64,000 nt of DNA from a virus. The position numbers and the translations under genes were made by a program. The notes under the pieces are model-generated. The model was not told where the DNA came from. It did not search any database and saw only the letters and a program-made list of their open reading frames with translations. The DNA lies in IMG/VR virus record IMGVR_UViG_3300021091_000001, positions 62,001-126,000 of that record; one strand, written 5' to 3'. Shown here in pieces: positions 41,204 through 50,603 of this stretch. Positions within the stretch are counted from its first letter, which is position 1, and the number at the start of each line of letters is the position of its first letter.

Positions 41204-41713
41204 CTAAAAGGTGCTGAAATCTTTTTCAGAGAAAAAGCCCTTATCCTCTCTTGAAGTTGCGACCTGCATAGTTTGGACTTTGTCCATTAGTTTTCTTGCT
41301 GACTCAGAAGATATTCTTGCAGCTGCTTCCATGGATTCTGCCAATTGGACTACTGCCTCTACAGCGGTCAAAGCCATGTATTCTTTTTCTGCTGCTGCAA
41401 TAGCGCTTGCTTCTCTTTCGGCCTCATTTTTACCAACCCTACTGGCTTTATAAACCTTTTTATATTTACCCTCAAGCAGTTTATACTGAGCCCTAGCTAT
41501 TCCGGCAAACCTAGCTGCCCTACCATATACGTTAGATGCTCGAGCTACCAGTGAAGCCAAGTCGTTGATAGTTAGATCAACATAATTGGCATCTGGTATT
41601 TCAATATAGTATTTATCAAGATCTTTTGAGTTAGCAAAAGCTTTTACTATTTCTTGAAGCTGAGGATTAAGAAAATTATACAGCGTTGTTAATATATCTT
41701 CTTGATTATTCAA
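41204..41713 (-). CDS. helical coiled-coil protein
   Basis: 169 residues, nearly all helical, Ala/Glu-rich from residue 70 on (AEREASAIAAAEKEYMALTA). It may be a structural or recombination-accessory protein; not recognised. It overlaps the sigma-factor gene by 8 nt. Confidence 0.6.
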   Translation of the reverse strand: MNNQEDILTTLYNFLNPQLQEIVKAFANSKDLDKYYIEIPDANYVDLTINDLASLVARASNVYGRAARFAGIARAQYKLLEGKYKKVYKASRVGKNEAEREASAIAAAEKEYMALTAVEAVVQLAESMEAAARISSESARKLMDKVQTMQVATSREDKGFFSEKDFSTF

Positions 41714-42576
41714 TTCTTGTTCTTTCTAAGTTTGTAATAATTAGATATTCTTCCATGCCATCAAGATAAAGAATATTTTGTATTTTATCTTTGATCTTTG
41801 ACAGATGTTCTCTTACGGTATTTGGATGCTCTGTTATTTTAGCAGCTATCTCAGAAGATTTCTTGTTGTCGATATATTTCCATTTTAAAAGTTGCCTTTC
41901 TTGAACAGAGAGATAACAAAATGGTGGCTGTGTATTATCACCAAGAATCCAGAACTCATCTACATTATCAGAGAATATTAGATCTTGTATTGCATACTCT
42001 ATCTGATCAATATTTATTCCCTGCATCTGGTTTCCTGAATCATCTTCCGAAGAATCGTTATCATTATATAGCGGAAAGCTCTTTCTGCCAAGCTGATCAA
42101 TTAAGAAAGTGTCAACATTCTTCTTTAATAGATAAAAGAAATAACTATATAAGAAGGCGCTGAATGGTATCGGTCCTTTATCAGAATCTTTCCTTTCATA
42201 CCTAGTAATACATTGAAAGAAAGTCATATTGACCGTCTGCCTAACATCTTCTTCAGTACAATATCTTTTTGTCATATAGTTAATACCGTCGCATGCATTC
42301 GTTGACGTGCTTATAACCAGCAGTATTCAACTTATTCTTCATGAGATTGAATCTTATAAAGTTATCTTTTATAAACAAAGACATGAATCTTCTAATATCA
42401 TAGTCGTTGAAATTGTATTTTGAATAATACAACATGCTTACATATTTAGTTAAAAAGTTGTTAAAGACTTTTAAGAGTTCTTCTTGAGCTTTTGACGAAC
42501 CTTTCTTAGCTTTATCTATTAGGTCCTGCATTTCGTTTTCTTCTAGGTTATAATATTGCTCTTTATAGTTTGCCAT
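41706..42576 (-). CDS. RNA polymerase sigma factor, split by +1 site
   Basis: Frame 1 (42576-42280) encodes a region-2-like N-terminus (AQEELLKVFNNFLTKYV ...) and reaches CGG at codon 97, one codon before TAA. Frame 2 continues with EEDVRQTVNMTFFQCITRY (end of region 2) and a region-4 HTH, LSVQERQLLKWKYIDNKKSS ... NTVREHLSKI. A +1 shift at CGGU (42288-42285) gives one 289-residue protein. As two separate proteins, sigma region 2 would be cut in the middle, and ATG 42275 has no ribosome binding site. It probably directs late transcription. Confidence 0.68.
42285..42288 (-). other. candidate +1 recoding site CGGU
   Basis: CGA CGG T, then ATTAAC. Skipping C reads GGT (Gly) and avoids the TAA two codons later. 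Confidence 0.5.
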
Positions 42577-42582
42577 ATAAAA

Positions 42583-43140
42583 TTATTTGCCTTCCCAGTA
42601 AGGAATTTTTTCTGAGTATGAATTCCTTATGTCTTCGTAATAAACAACATTTGGTATCTCCAAATCATTTGCAAATCTTTTTGCTTCCGAAGAATATTTG
42701 CTACAAACAAAAGTAAGCTTTGCAAATTCTTCTGGATAATATCTTTTAAACCTTTTAAGTTTTATCTTGCTTTTATCGTCAAGATAACCTTTTACTTCTA
42801 ACCATTCACCAGTTTTTGAGATATAAAAGTCTGGAGTATATCCTTTTGTTCCACGTTTGATTGGAAATGTAAATATCTTTGGCTCAAATTCAAAAACAAT
42901 TTTATAAGCATTGAAGATTCTGGCAACGTTTGCCTCCCAGTTTGACCTGAGATTCATTGCAAGATCTTCTCTATACCCACTTTTTGTATGCTTGTAGACA
43001 TTTCCCCTTTGGCTTCTATTTTCCTCTTTTAAAACTTCTTTATCAATCGCTTTTGATAAAATAGATTTAAAATTAGGATGAGATTTCATTTTTGACCTGG
43101 AAAAAAAATATTGCTCAGGAGTGGAAATGTGAATTTTCAT
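42583..43140 (-). CDS. PD-(D/E)XK endonuclease-like protein
   Basis: 185 residues. NLRSNWEANVARIFN, YTPDFYI and EWLEVKGYLDDKSKIKLKRF supply the Glu, Asp and Glu-x-Lys of a PD-(D/E)XK nuclease core. Such phage enzymes act as resolvases, homing-type or recombination nucleases. It lies directly after a plus-strand promoter gap. Confidence 0.78.
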   Translation of the reverse strand: MKIHISTPEQYFFSRSKMKSHPNFKSILSKAIDKEVLKEENRSQRGNVYKHTKSGYREDLAMNLRSNWEANVARIFNAYKIVFEFEPKIFTFPIKRGTKGYTPDFYISKTGEWLEVKGYLDDKSKIKLKRFKRYYPEEFAKLTFVCSKYSSEAKRFANDLEIPNVVYYEDIRNSYSEKIPYWEGK

Positions 43141-43254
43141 AGTGCTATCCTTATCGCGTCAAACGTAATAACATTATACTTTATAAAAAAAGTAAAAACA
43201 AAAAATACCAACAAAAAATTGCCACCAAGGCAGAAAGATGATAGGGTTACTACT

Positions 43255-43425
43255 ATGAACACACTTACAACAATTACAAACAGCATCAAGCAGACAATCA
43301 ACGAGACGGTCATTGACGATCTAACCAATATTGGTTTTGATCACAATGAGGCTGTCAAGATGGTAGTCGAGTCGGACTTCGACCTTATCGTCTCGGCAGA
43401 GACTGATCCGGTTGCTCAGTTCTAG
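43255..43425 (+). CDS. 56-residue UBA-like helical protein
   Basis: ATG 43255; the frame is open upstream without a good start. DDLTNIGFDHNEAVKMVVES resembles the short three-helix UBA/TS-N pattern with an IGF loop, but the match is weak. It is an isolated plus-strand gene with its own terminator in a minus-strand region, so it is probably separately expressed. It could bind the Ubl, speculatively. Confidence 0.55.
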   Translation: MNTLTTITNSIKQTINETVIDDLTNIGFDHNEAVKMVVESDFDLIVSAETDPVAQF

Positions 43426-43447
43426 TTTATACTTAATAAACATTAAA

Positions 43448-43476
43448 ACCCCCTGGTAAATCCAGGGGGTTTTTTT
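43448..43476 (+). terminator. intrinsic terminator
   Basis: ACCCCCTGG/CCAGGGGGT stem with a 5-nt loop, followed by seven Ts. It serves the 43255 gene; flanking As may let it work in both directions. Confidence 0.9.
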
Positions 43477-43502
43477 ATATATCTTTTTTTATTTTCTTTA
43501 AT

Positions 43503-44276
43503 CTAATGGCACCAACACCGACATGCTCCAGATTCTGCGTGATCACAGAAAGAACATATCCTTTCATTTGGCGTTGGTGTAAAGTTATTGTCTTGAACAA
43601 TTCTTTCTATTCTTTTTACTAAAGTTTGTTTGATAAAATCCAAATCTTCACTTGAATATGTGTGCGACTTTAATCTATTGCTTCTCAAGTAATGCAAAGA
43701 TGCGGTTATATTCTTTCCAGGAAACATAACGGAAGCTGCTAAAGCGTATATACCTAGCTGAAGATTGGTTGGTACGTCTTTAAAAGCAACTTCTCTTTTA
43801 CCTGTTTTATAGTCAACTATATGTACACTATCTCCATCGACATCTATTCTGTCGATGAATCCTATTATTGAATAGTTACCTACAACAAAATTAAATCCAA
43901 CTTCTTTGCCATATACATTGAATATTGTATTCTGATTTAAATCATAAAACTCATCAATAATCTCAGAACCAACAGATATAAGATCTTGAGATATAGCACT
44001 GTTTGGATCAAAATGTGTTTTACTTAACTCATAGTGCTCTTTCATTTCAGAAAGAGACAATGGTTTTTTTGAAGAAATAGTATTTTCTAATACTTCATGA
44101 ACAATGTTTCCCAAAACTGCTGGAGAATTAAACCTTCTGGGCTCTTTCTTAATATAAGAATAAAAATATTTTGTAGCACACATCTCATATGTATCTATCT
44201 TTGAATAACTGAACTCACTCAAGGATAGTTTTTGAAAATCGTTTATGTCAGTTATGTTTTTTATTCTTATCGACAT
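43503..44276 (-). CDS. RecB/Cas4-like PD-(D/E)XK nuclease with Cys cluster
   Basis: 257 residues as read. FSYSKIDTYEMCATKYFYSY (with the first Cys), LGNIVHEVLE, GFIDRIDVDGDSVHIVDYKTGK (Asp, Asp-Tyr-Lys) and CSFCDHAESGAC match phage RecB/Cas4-family exonucleases with an iron-sulfur cluster. The last codons include CGG at 43520. A +1 shift there replaces CRCWCH with CGVGAIRLKKIKKDI and ends at 43475, giving 266 residues. The normal ending is also possible. Confidence 0.85.
   Translation of the reverse strand: MSIRIKNITDINDFQKLSLSEFSYSKIDTYEMCATKYFYSYIKKEPRRFNSPAVLGNIVHEVLENTISSKKPLSLSEMKEHYELSKTHFDPNSAISQDLISVGSEIIDEFYDLNQNTIFNVYGKEVGFNFVVGNYSIIGFIDRIDVDGDSVHIVDYKTGKREVAFKDVPTNLQLGIYALAASVMFPGKNITASLHYLRSNRLKSHTYSSEDLDFIKQTLVKRIERIVQDNNFTPTPNERICSFCDHAESGACRCWCH
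43517..43520 (-). other. possible +1 recoding site CGGU
   Basis: TGT CGG T in the final codons of the nuclease. Shifting gives Cys-Gly-Val-Gly and a basic tail. Unlike the other sites it is not required to complete the protein. Confidence 0.35.
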
Positions 44277-44452
44277 TAATTATTTTCTTCATCTTCTCTT
44301 GCTTGCTGTATCAAAATGCCATTTTCATCGTACTCTGAACCAGTTTCATCTATAATATGCCCTGTCTTTATGTTTCTATAAAGACCCTCACCAACACATA
44401 CCCATCCGGTATTACCTATTTCCATATGATCATCTTCAATGTATGGCCACAT
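44276..44452 (-). CDS. 58-residue acidic protein
   Basis: ATG 44452, ending in a TAA that overlaps the nuclease ATG. It starts MWPYIEDDHMEIG and is acidic. Family unknown. Confidence 0.55.
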   Translation of the reverse strand: MWPYIEDDHMEIGNTGWVCVGEGLYRNIKTGHIIDETGSEYDENGILIQQAREDEENN

Positions 44453-44678
44453 AATCTTCTCCTACTTTAATATAACAACTTGATAGCTCTTCTAAGTTAA
44501 TATAGTAATTCAAAACTGAATATAAATCTGTTAGCTCTTTTTTGGTTGCCATAATTCCAACAACTCCACATTGAATAAAATACTTTGCCCCTAAATCGTC
44601 AGATAAAGAATCGTATTCTACCAAGCTTATATTATCTTTTATTATTCTTCCGATTTCTTGTCTCATCTTAGTCCTCAT
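44436..44678 (-). CDS. hypothetical small protein
   Basis: 80 residues, mixed alpha/beta, overlapping both neighbours by 11-17 nt. No motif recognised. Confidence 0.58.
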   Translation of the reverse strand: MRTKMRQEIGRIIKDNISLVEYDSLSDDLGAKYFIQCGVVGIMATKKELTDLYSVLNYYINLEELSSCYIKVGEDYVAIH

Positions 44679-45036
44679 CTACTATTGTAATCGGATTCCA
44701 ATTGGGATCATTTAACTTTTCTCTCATATCATTAACATATGAGTCCCAATCTCTTTCATCTTCAGACTTCTTCTCGTACTTAACTGTACCCTTAAATGGA
44801 TTAGATTTAAAACGAGTTATAATAACTCTACCTTCCTGAGTTTTCCATCTTAAAACTCCATTCTTACAGTCACAAAAATCATCTGGATGTGGATCTATCT
44901 TTCCATAAGGATCATATCTACCCGAACAATCTTTACATTTTGTATATCTACCTTTATCTTGACATCTGTTGCATGAAGAACAGAATGTCCAACATAGTTT
45001 TTCAACCGGATTTTTATATGTGCCACTTAAAGTCAC
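44668..45036 (-). CDS. Cys-rich zinc-binding protein
   Basis: 122 residues. CSSCNRC, CKDCSGRY and CDCKNG form a DnaJ-like cysteine-rich zinc domain in the first 65 residues; the rest is charged. It overlaps the polymerase gene. It may be a small nucleic-acid or protein chaperone. Confidence 0.62.
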   Translation of the reverse strand: MTLSGTYKNPVEKLCWTFCSSCNRCQDKGRYTKCKDCSGRYDPYGKIDPHPDDFCDCKNGVLRWKTQEGRVIITRFKSNPFKGTVKYEKKSEDERDWDSYVNDMREKLNDPNWNPITIVDED

Positions 45037-48000
45037 TGCATCTCCCTAATCGCTTGTTCTAATTCTTTTCTCATAGAAATTGATGTGGTGTTATTAAACC
45101 TAAGTTTAATATTTTTATTATTATCTAGTGCCTCTATGAATACATAAGATCCACCATTTTTCAAACTAATTATATCATTAATTTTATTAATTAACATATC
45201 TGTAATAGGCTTACTGGTCTTAAGATAAATAGGTTTACCTCCAGCAAAAGCAGAAAGATCCAATTTTTCACAGGAGTTTAAAATTATCTTTGAAACTGAG
45301 TTTTCTTCATCCCCTTCTTTTAGAATTGCTCCAGATAGTTTAACAACTTCCCCATCAATAAAGAATTCATCATCAAACTCTTTTGCTTCTCTAGGAAAGA
45401 CCACTACTTCTACATCAGATGAAATGTCCTGTATATTAAATCTATACATTCTTGCACCTTTTTTAGTTAGTATTTTTTTAGTGCCAGAAATAATCCCAGC
45501 AATAGTTACTCTAGATCCATTATCTAAGTCTGGTATTTCTACAGCTTCATGAGATATAAAATCAGAAAGAAGATCCCATATTCCATCTACTGGATTTTTA
45601 GAAACATATATTCCTAATTCTTCTTTTTCTTTTTCCAAGATTGATAACTCTGTTCTTCTACCAAAGTCATCATCCATAATCTGATCTGTTACTTCATCGA
45701 AAGCACCAGCATTTATTAGGTGCTCTAAAGTACTCTTTTTTAAAACAGCACTATTAGTTCTTCTAAAAAAGTCGTGCATAGATACGTATGGTTTTTCGAC
45801 GTCTCTTCCCGATATTATAGCTTCTGAGACTGCATAGCCAATTCCATTAATTGCAGCCAATCCAAATATAATTGTGTCCTTACCAACTACGCTAAAATCT
45901 TCTAGTGATTTATTAATAGATGGCGGAAGAACTTTTATATTTCTTTTTCTGCAGTCAGAGAGATATAAAGATTGCTTATCTTTATTACCCACTACAGAAC
46001 TCATAAGTGCTGCCATGTACTCAACTGTGTAATTAGTTTTTAGATATGCCGTAATATAAGATATCATGGCATAACTAGCAGCATGAGCTCTGTTGAATCC
46101 GTAGCCACCAAAGTATTCAATATCAGAATATATTTTATTTGCTTTCTGAGCTGACAAATTAGAATGCTCGATACAACCGTTTACAAACTTGTTTCTGAAC
46201 ATTGCTATTTTATCCATTAGCTTTTTGCCAATTACTTTTCTTAAGTCATCTGCTTCAGCAGAAGAAAAGCCAGCTAATTTTCTAGCAACTCCCAACACAT
46301 CTTCCTGATAAAGCATGATACCCAATGACGAACCTAGCACTTCTTCTAGCTTTGGATGATCATATTCTACTTTTGATCGACCATGCTTTCTGTCTATATA
46401 AAGCTTATCCATTCCAGAACCCATGGGACCTGGTCTGTACAGTGATATTAATGCCATGATGTCTTCTATATTTTGAGGCTGTAATTGAACCATCAATTCG
46501 CGCATTCCAGAAGACTCAAGCTGAAAAACGCCTATCGCATTACCCTTACATAATTCATCAAAAACCAGTTTGTCATCTAGAGGAATTTTTTCTACCTCTA
46601 TTTCTACACCTCTAGTACTTTTAACTAGCTTGACACATTGATCTATAACACCCAAGTTTCTTAAGCCCAGGAAATCTATTTTAAGCAGGCCGCATTGTTC
46701 AACTCTGCCCATACCCCATTGAGTAACAATTGGATTATCTACGCCCTTTTGCATTATGGGTAGATAATCCGTTAGTGGACCCTTTGAAATAACTATGCCA
46801 GCAGCGTGAATGCCAGTCTGTCTAACAAGACCCTCTAAACTAAATGCTGTATCAATTATTTTTTTAGAATCAGAACTAGAATTGTATTCTTTTTTAAAGT
46901 CAACGACTTCCATGCACTCTGAAAGAGACTTGGATATACCCAAAACTGGAGGAGGAACTAACTTTGCTACCTTATCGCCAGATACAAAGTCATACCCTAG
47001 AGCTCTAGCAGCGTCTCTTATTGACTGTCTAGCTCCAGTTCTATTAAATGTGCAAATATGTGCAACTTTATCTGTTCCATATTTGTTTCTGGCATACTCT
47101 ATAACCTTATCCCTATGTCTATCATCAAAGTCAAGGTCAATATCAGGCATTGATTTTCTGCCTTCGACTAAAAATCTTTCAAATAGTAATCCGAATCTAA
47201 TTGGATCAAGGTTGGTAATATCGAATGCATATGAAAGAACGCTTCCAGCGGCAGAGCCTCTACCCCAACCAACTCTGATGTCATTAAACTTAGCCCACCT
47301 AACAAGATCTGAAACCACCAAGAAGTACTCTGGAAAGCCCATATCTTTCACAACTCTTAGTTCATGATTAGCTCTATCTAAAATATTTTGAGGAAGAGGA
47401 TCTCCATATTTCTTTTTTAGCCCATCCCAAGCTAATCTCTCGAAGTAATCAGTAGATGATTCCTGAGTTGGAATAGGAAAATTAGGAAAGTGTACTTGAC
47501 CAAAACTAAGATCTAGATCAACCATATCATTTACAATCATGGTATTTTTCAGCCATTCATCTGAAAAATTTCTTGACATATCGTCATATGACTGTAGGTA
47601 AAATGCATCGCCAGAAAAAGAAAATCTGTCTGGCGTATTAATGTTTGAGTTAGTAGCAACACATAGCATTATGTCATGTGCGTGAGCGTCGTGTTGATGA
47701 ACGTAGTGGCAGTCTCCTGTTGGAACTATTTTAGCTCCAATCTTTTCTGCTATTTCAATAAGTTGGTTTGATATCTTTCTTTGCTCCGTTAAACCATGAT
47801 CTTGTATTTCGATAAAATAATTTTCTTTTCCGAACTATGTCTTGCATTTTTTTTGCAGCGTTGAGGGCAAAATTAAAGTCATTTCGCAATAATGCTTGCG
47901 ATACTTCTCCATTTAAACAACCAGAAAGTACGATGATACCCTGACTATGTTCAGCTATTAAATCATGATCTATTCTTGGTTTAACATAATAACCTTCAAG

Positions 48001-48360
48001 AAAAGATCTTGAAGACATCTTAATAAGGTTATGGTAGCCAACATTATTTTTAGCCAAGATAGTTATATGGTAAGGACCTCTTTGTTCCCACTCATTTTTA
48101 GCTGGGCCAGATCTTTCTTCTTCATCTCTATCAAACCTAGTCTTTCTTGCTTGATAAAACTCAGATCCAAGTATTGGTTTAACTCCAGCGGCTTTTCCAG
48201 CGTCATAAAAATCTAACCATGAATGTATGTTGCCATGGTCTGTAGTAGCAAGTCCTAACATCCCAAGAGATTTTGCTCTCTCTAAGTATTCAGATACATC
48301 CCCATGTCCATCCAGCATAGAGAACACTGTATGGTTATGTAGGTTTGTCCAGTTCTTCAA
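45033..48360 (-). CDS. dnaE: DNA polymerase III alpha subunit (C family), split by +1 site
   Basis: The N-terminal PHP domain (LHNHTVFSMLDGHGD, TTDHGNIHSW, LGSEFY) is in frame 1 from ATG 48360 to CGG at codon 177. Frame 2 continues with GKENYFIEIQDHGLTEQ and the catalytic palm PDIDLDFDDRHRD, GRGSAAGSVLSY and KIDFLGLRNL, then a C-terminal OB region. A +1 shift at CGGA (47832-47829) gives one 1108-residue replicase, the usual length of DnaE. A frame-2 stop sits two codons upstream of the site, so the shift must occur almost exactly there. Without it the polymerase would be truncated at 201 residues. Confidence 0.85.
47829..47832 (-). other. candidate +1 recoding site CGGA
   Basis: GTT CGG A. 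Skipping C yields Val-Gly-Lys, as expected in the family (typically FGK or VGK before the QDHG segment). Frame 2 is closed by TAG just upstream. Confidence 0.6.
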
Positions 48361-48560
48361 TTGATTCCTCTGTCCCTATCTGACTGATTAAGCGAACGAT
48401 CTCTTGTTTCTCGATAAGTAATTATAACAACACCACCACAATATTTGCACACCGCAGAAAATCCATTCTGTGCAAACTTGCTGCTGTACATAGCTGCTGT
48501 TGGCTGATCTGATTTACACTCAGAACACACGCCTATAACATCATCTGTGTCTTCAACCAT
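48357..48560 (-). CDS. zinc-ribbon protein
   Basis: 67 residues. CSEC (12-15) and CKYC (38-41) form a zinc ribbon; the tail is Arg/Asp-rich. It overlaps the polymerase and primase genes. It may be an accessory of one of them. Confidence 0.6.
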   Translation of the reverse strand: MVEDTDDVIGVCSECKSDQPTAAMYSSKFAQNGFSAVCKYCGGVVIITYRETRDRSLNQSDRDRGIN

Positions 48561-49767
48561 TTTTATCCTCTTTCTTTACGCTCTTATACGCAAACCTAAT
48601 TGGAGAAGGAGAATTTTTTTCAAAAGTTTCTATGTATCTTTCTCCTATTTTTACCCATTTATTCTTATGTTCCAGAGAACATGATCCGCATCCAACACCA
48701 GCTGAGTTTGCTCTTTCGCAAGTATAAGGTCGTCCACCAATTCCCATTTGTCTTCTTTTGACCCAATCATTAATATGAGCAGAAGACTTCTCAAAATTAT
48801 AATCTGAACAATAACTTAATATTTCATGAAGAAACCTAATTGACTCCTCATTATAAGAGAGTATAGAACAAAGAAATAGTCTAGCTTCATGCTCGAGAAA
48901 CTTTTCAGTTTTAGCTTGATCATAAAGTGTTTGTATTGCCGTACACTTTGTGAGTAGTGTGTTTTTATCAAAAACTTTTTGAGATTCCGCTACATTTTTA
49001 AATGCCTTCGATCCATATTGATTAAAGTAAGCCAATGGATCATCTTTTCTTTTTTCATTTTCTTCTGACTCATAGGTATATTGTCTATACCATTCATTTG
49101 ATTTATAGTCAAAAGATTGGCTTTCAATATCTAAACTCTGTTGGCTAGACGCATATAAAAAAATATCTTTTATATCAGCGTAGAGCATATTGTTATGTCT
49201 ATGTGGATTTAAAAGAACTTTATAAAGATCTGTAGATTGATGCTTAGAATTTGGATATCTCCACATTCTTCTGAGGTCATAGACACTAAAATCAAGAGTA
49301 GATAACTCTAGCTTAGACTTTAAATCAGAAGCAATATATCTAAAAACTTTTGGTAAAGTATTAGAAGGGTTTATGCCCAATGCGACTGGCTCACATTCTA
49401 TATGAAAACCTTTTTTGCCAGTAAAATATACAAGTATAGATTTCTTCGGTATAAACTGACTTAGGTATCCATATAAAGCTTTGCATTCATTAAATGCAAT
49501 GTCTATATTATCACTATCCATATCAAAATATAGCGGACCTAATCTTACGGCAGATTCTATATCCTTAGTATTGTAAGCATAAACAGAAGTATAGATTCCT
49601 ATATTACCATTTTTATCAGCATAAGAATCTAGCTCCGTTGAAGATATAATAACTGGAAGACTATTTACTTTATCTCTAATAACTCTATTGAGAGATGGAA
49701 CATATCTAGCGACTTCATACAAATTCCATTGAGATAAAAATTTATTATTATATAAATCAATCTTCAT
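48553..49767 (-). CDS. archaeo-eukaryotic primase-like protein
   Basis: 404 residues from ATG 49767 (ATGAAGATTGA overlaps the previous stop). LYFDMDSDN gives the catalytic Asp pair, YFTGKKGFHIECEP the S/G-K-G-x-H signature, and DFSVYDLRRMWRYPNSKH the third Asp region of AEP primases. The C-terminal CERANSAGVGCGSC may be a metal or iron-sulfur site. It would lay primers for the DnaE-type polymerase and work with the DnaB-like helicase. Confidence 0.82.
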   Translation of the reverse strand: MKIDLYNNKFLSQWNLYEVARYVPSLNRVIRDKVNSLPVIISSTELDSYADKNGNIGIYTSVYAYNTKDIESAVRLGPLYFDMDSDNIDIAFNECKALYGYLSQFIPKKSILVYFTGKKGFHIECEPVALGINPSNTLPKVFRYIASDLKSKLELSTLDFSVYDLRRMWRYPNSKHQSTDLYKVLLNPHRHNNMLYADIKDIFLYASSQQSLDIESQSFDYKSNEWYRQYTYESEENEKRKDDPLAYFNQYGSKAFKNVAESQKVFDKNTLLTKCTAIQTLYDQAKTEKFLEHEARLFLCSILSYNEESIRFLHEILSYCSDYNFEKSSAHINDWVKRRQMGIGGRPYTCERANSAGVGCGSCSLEHKNKWVKIGERYIETFEKNSPSPIRFAYKSVKKEDKNG

Positions 49768-49933
49768 ATACCTCAATGCTACCACAATCATCTGTAGCAA
49801 TCCATAGAGTACCCTTAGGATTTTTGAACTCTTCCATATGAGTTCTATAGTAAACAGACTCTTCTATCCAATACTCTGTTTTTTTAATTGTAGTGAATCT
49901 TTTTAAAAGTCTTTCGTCTGCATTTTCAATCAA
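49757..49933 (-). CDS. 58-residue hypothetical protein
   Basis: TTG 49933, overlapping the HD gene stop, opens a 58-codon frame ending in a TGA that overlaps the primase ATG. Mixed polar sequence with WIEESVYYRTHMEEF and LWIATDDCGSIEV. Chain coupling is the main support. Confidence 0.5.
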   Translation of the reverse strand: MIENADERLLKRFTTIKKTEYWIEESVYYRTHMEEFKNPKGTLWIATDDCGSIEVYED

Positions 49934-50603
49934 CTTGAATATTCCATCTTTCTTTTACTACGTTATCTCCATCAACAACGTAGTGCAGTTTAGAAGCAAT
50001 GTTATCTGCCATATGCACTATCATATCCATATAGGTAATTGGAACGGTTTCTGGTACTGGCGACCATGGCCCTAGGTGACACCTAACCAATCTCAGGATA
50101 GCTTGAACTGCATCTTCAGATAAATAAAGAGTCGAAGACTGTGATTCTGAGGCATATCTCTTGTCATCTTCTTGGCACTTTTTTACAAAACTTCCGACAG
50201 TATACGGGTGCATCGGATCGTAGTGAAATGAATCTTCACCTTGTAACTTTATTCCTTTTGTAAGATCATGAAGAATGCATGCAGCTAAAATAACATCAGT
50301 ATCTTCCCTACCAAGCGAATATGATTCAGACATAATCTTTGCTGCTCTTACGACTCTCTTTGTGTGTAAGACATTGCCTCCAGCGTTATGTTCATCTGAT
50401 GGATGATACTTGCCGGAGAAGCTAGATGGAATTGTCCAAAAACTAGATGCCCTTATGAGGATAGATCTCACAAAGGATTTTATTGACTCATCAAATATAT
50501 AATTAATTTCTTCTAATATTGGACTTAATATTTTATCTTCATCTTTTTTTGAAACAGATGGTTTATTGTTTGATAAAATATCATCTAAAATATTACTTGA
50601 CAT
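49926..50603 (-). CDS. HD-domain phosphohydrolase
   Basis: 225 residues. GGNVLHTKRVVRAA (first His), AACILHDLTKG (His-Asp) and VQAILRLVRCHLGPW with a later DMIVHMADNIAS give the HD metal site. It could cleave nucleotides or phosphodiesters, for example dNTP or cyclic-dinucleotide-type substrates. It overlaps both neighbours. Confidence 0.82.
   Translation of the reverse strand: MSSNILDDILSNNKPSVSKKDEDKILSPILEEINYIFDESIKSFVRSILIRASSFWTIPSSFSGKYHPSDEHNAGGNVLHTKRVVRAAKIMSESYSLGREDTDVILAACILHDLTKGIKLQGEDSFHYDPMHPYTVGSFVKKCQEDDKRYASESQSSTLYLSEDAVQAILRLVRCHLGPWSPVPETVPITYMDMIVHMADNIASKLHYVVDGDNVVKERWNIQVD

Noticed and set aside
22367-48360. Explaining all split genes as ordinary sequencing indels
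   Set aside because: Not excluded, but the common CGG plus A/U at every junction and the matching tRNA make random errors a poor explanation; left as the main alternative.
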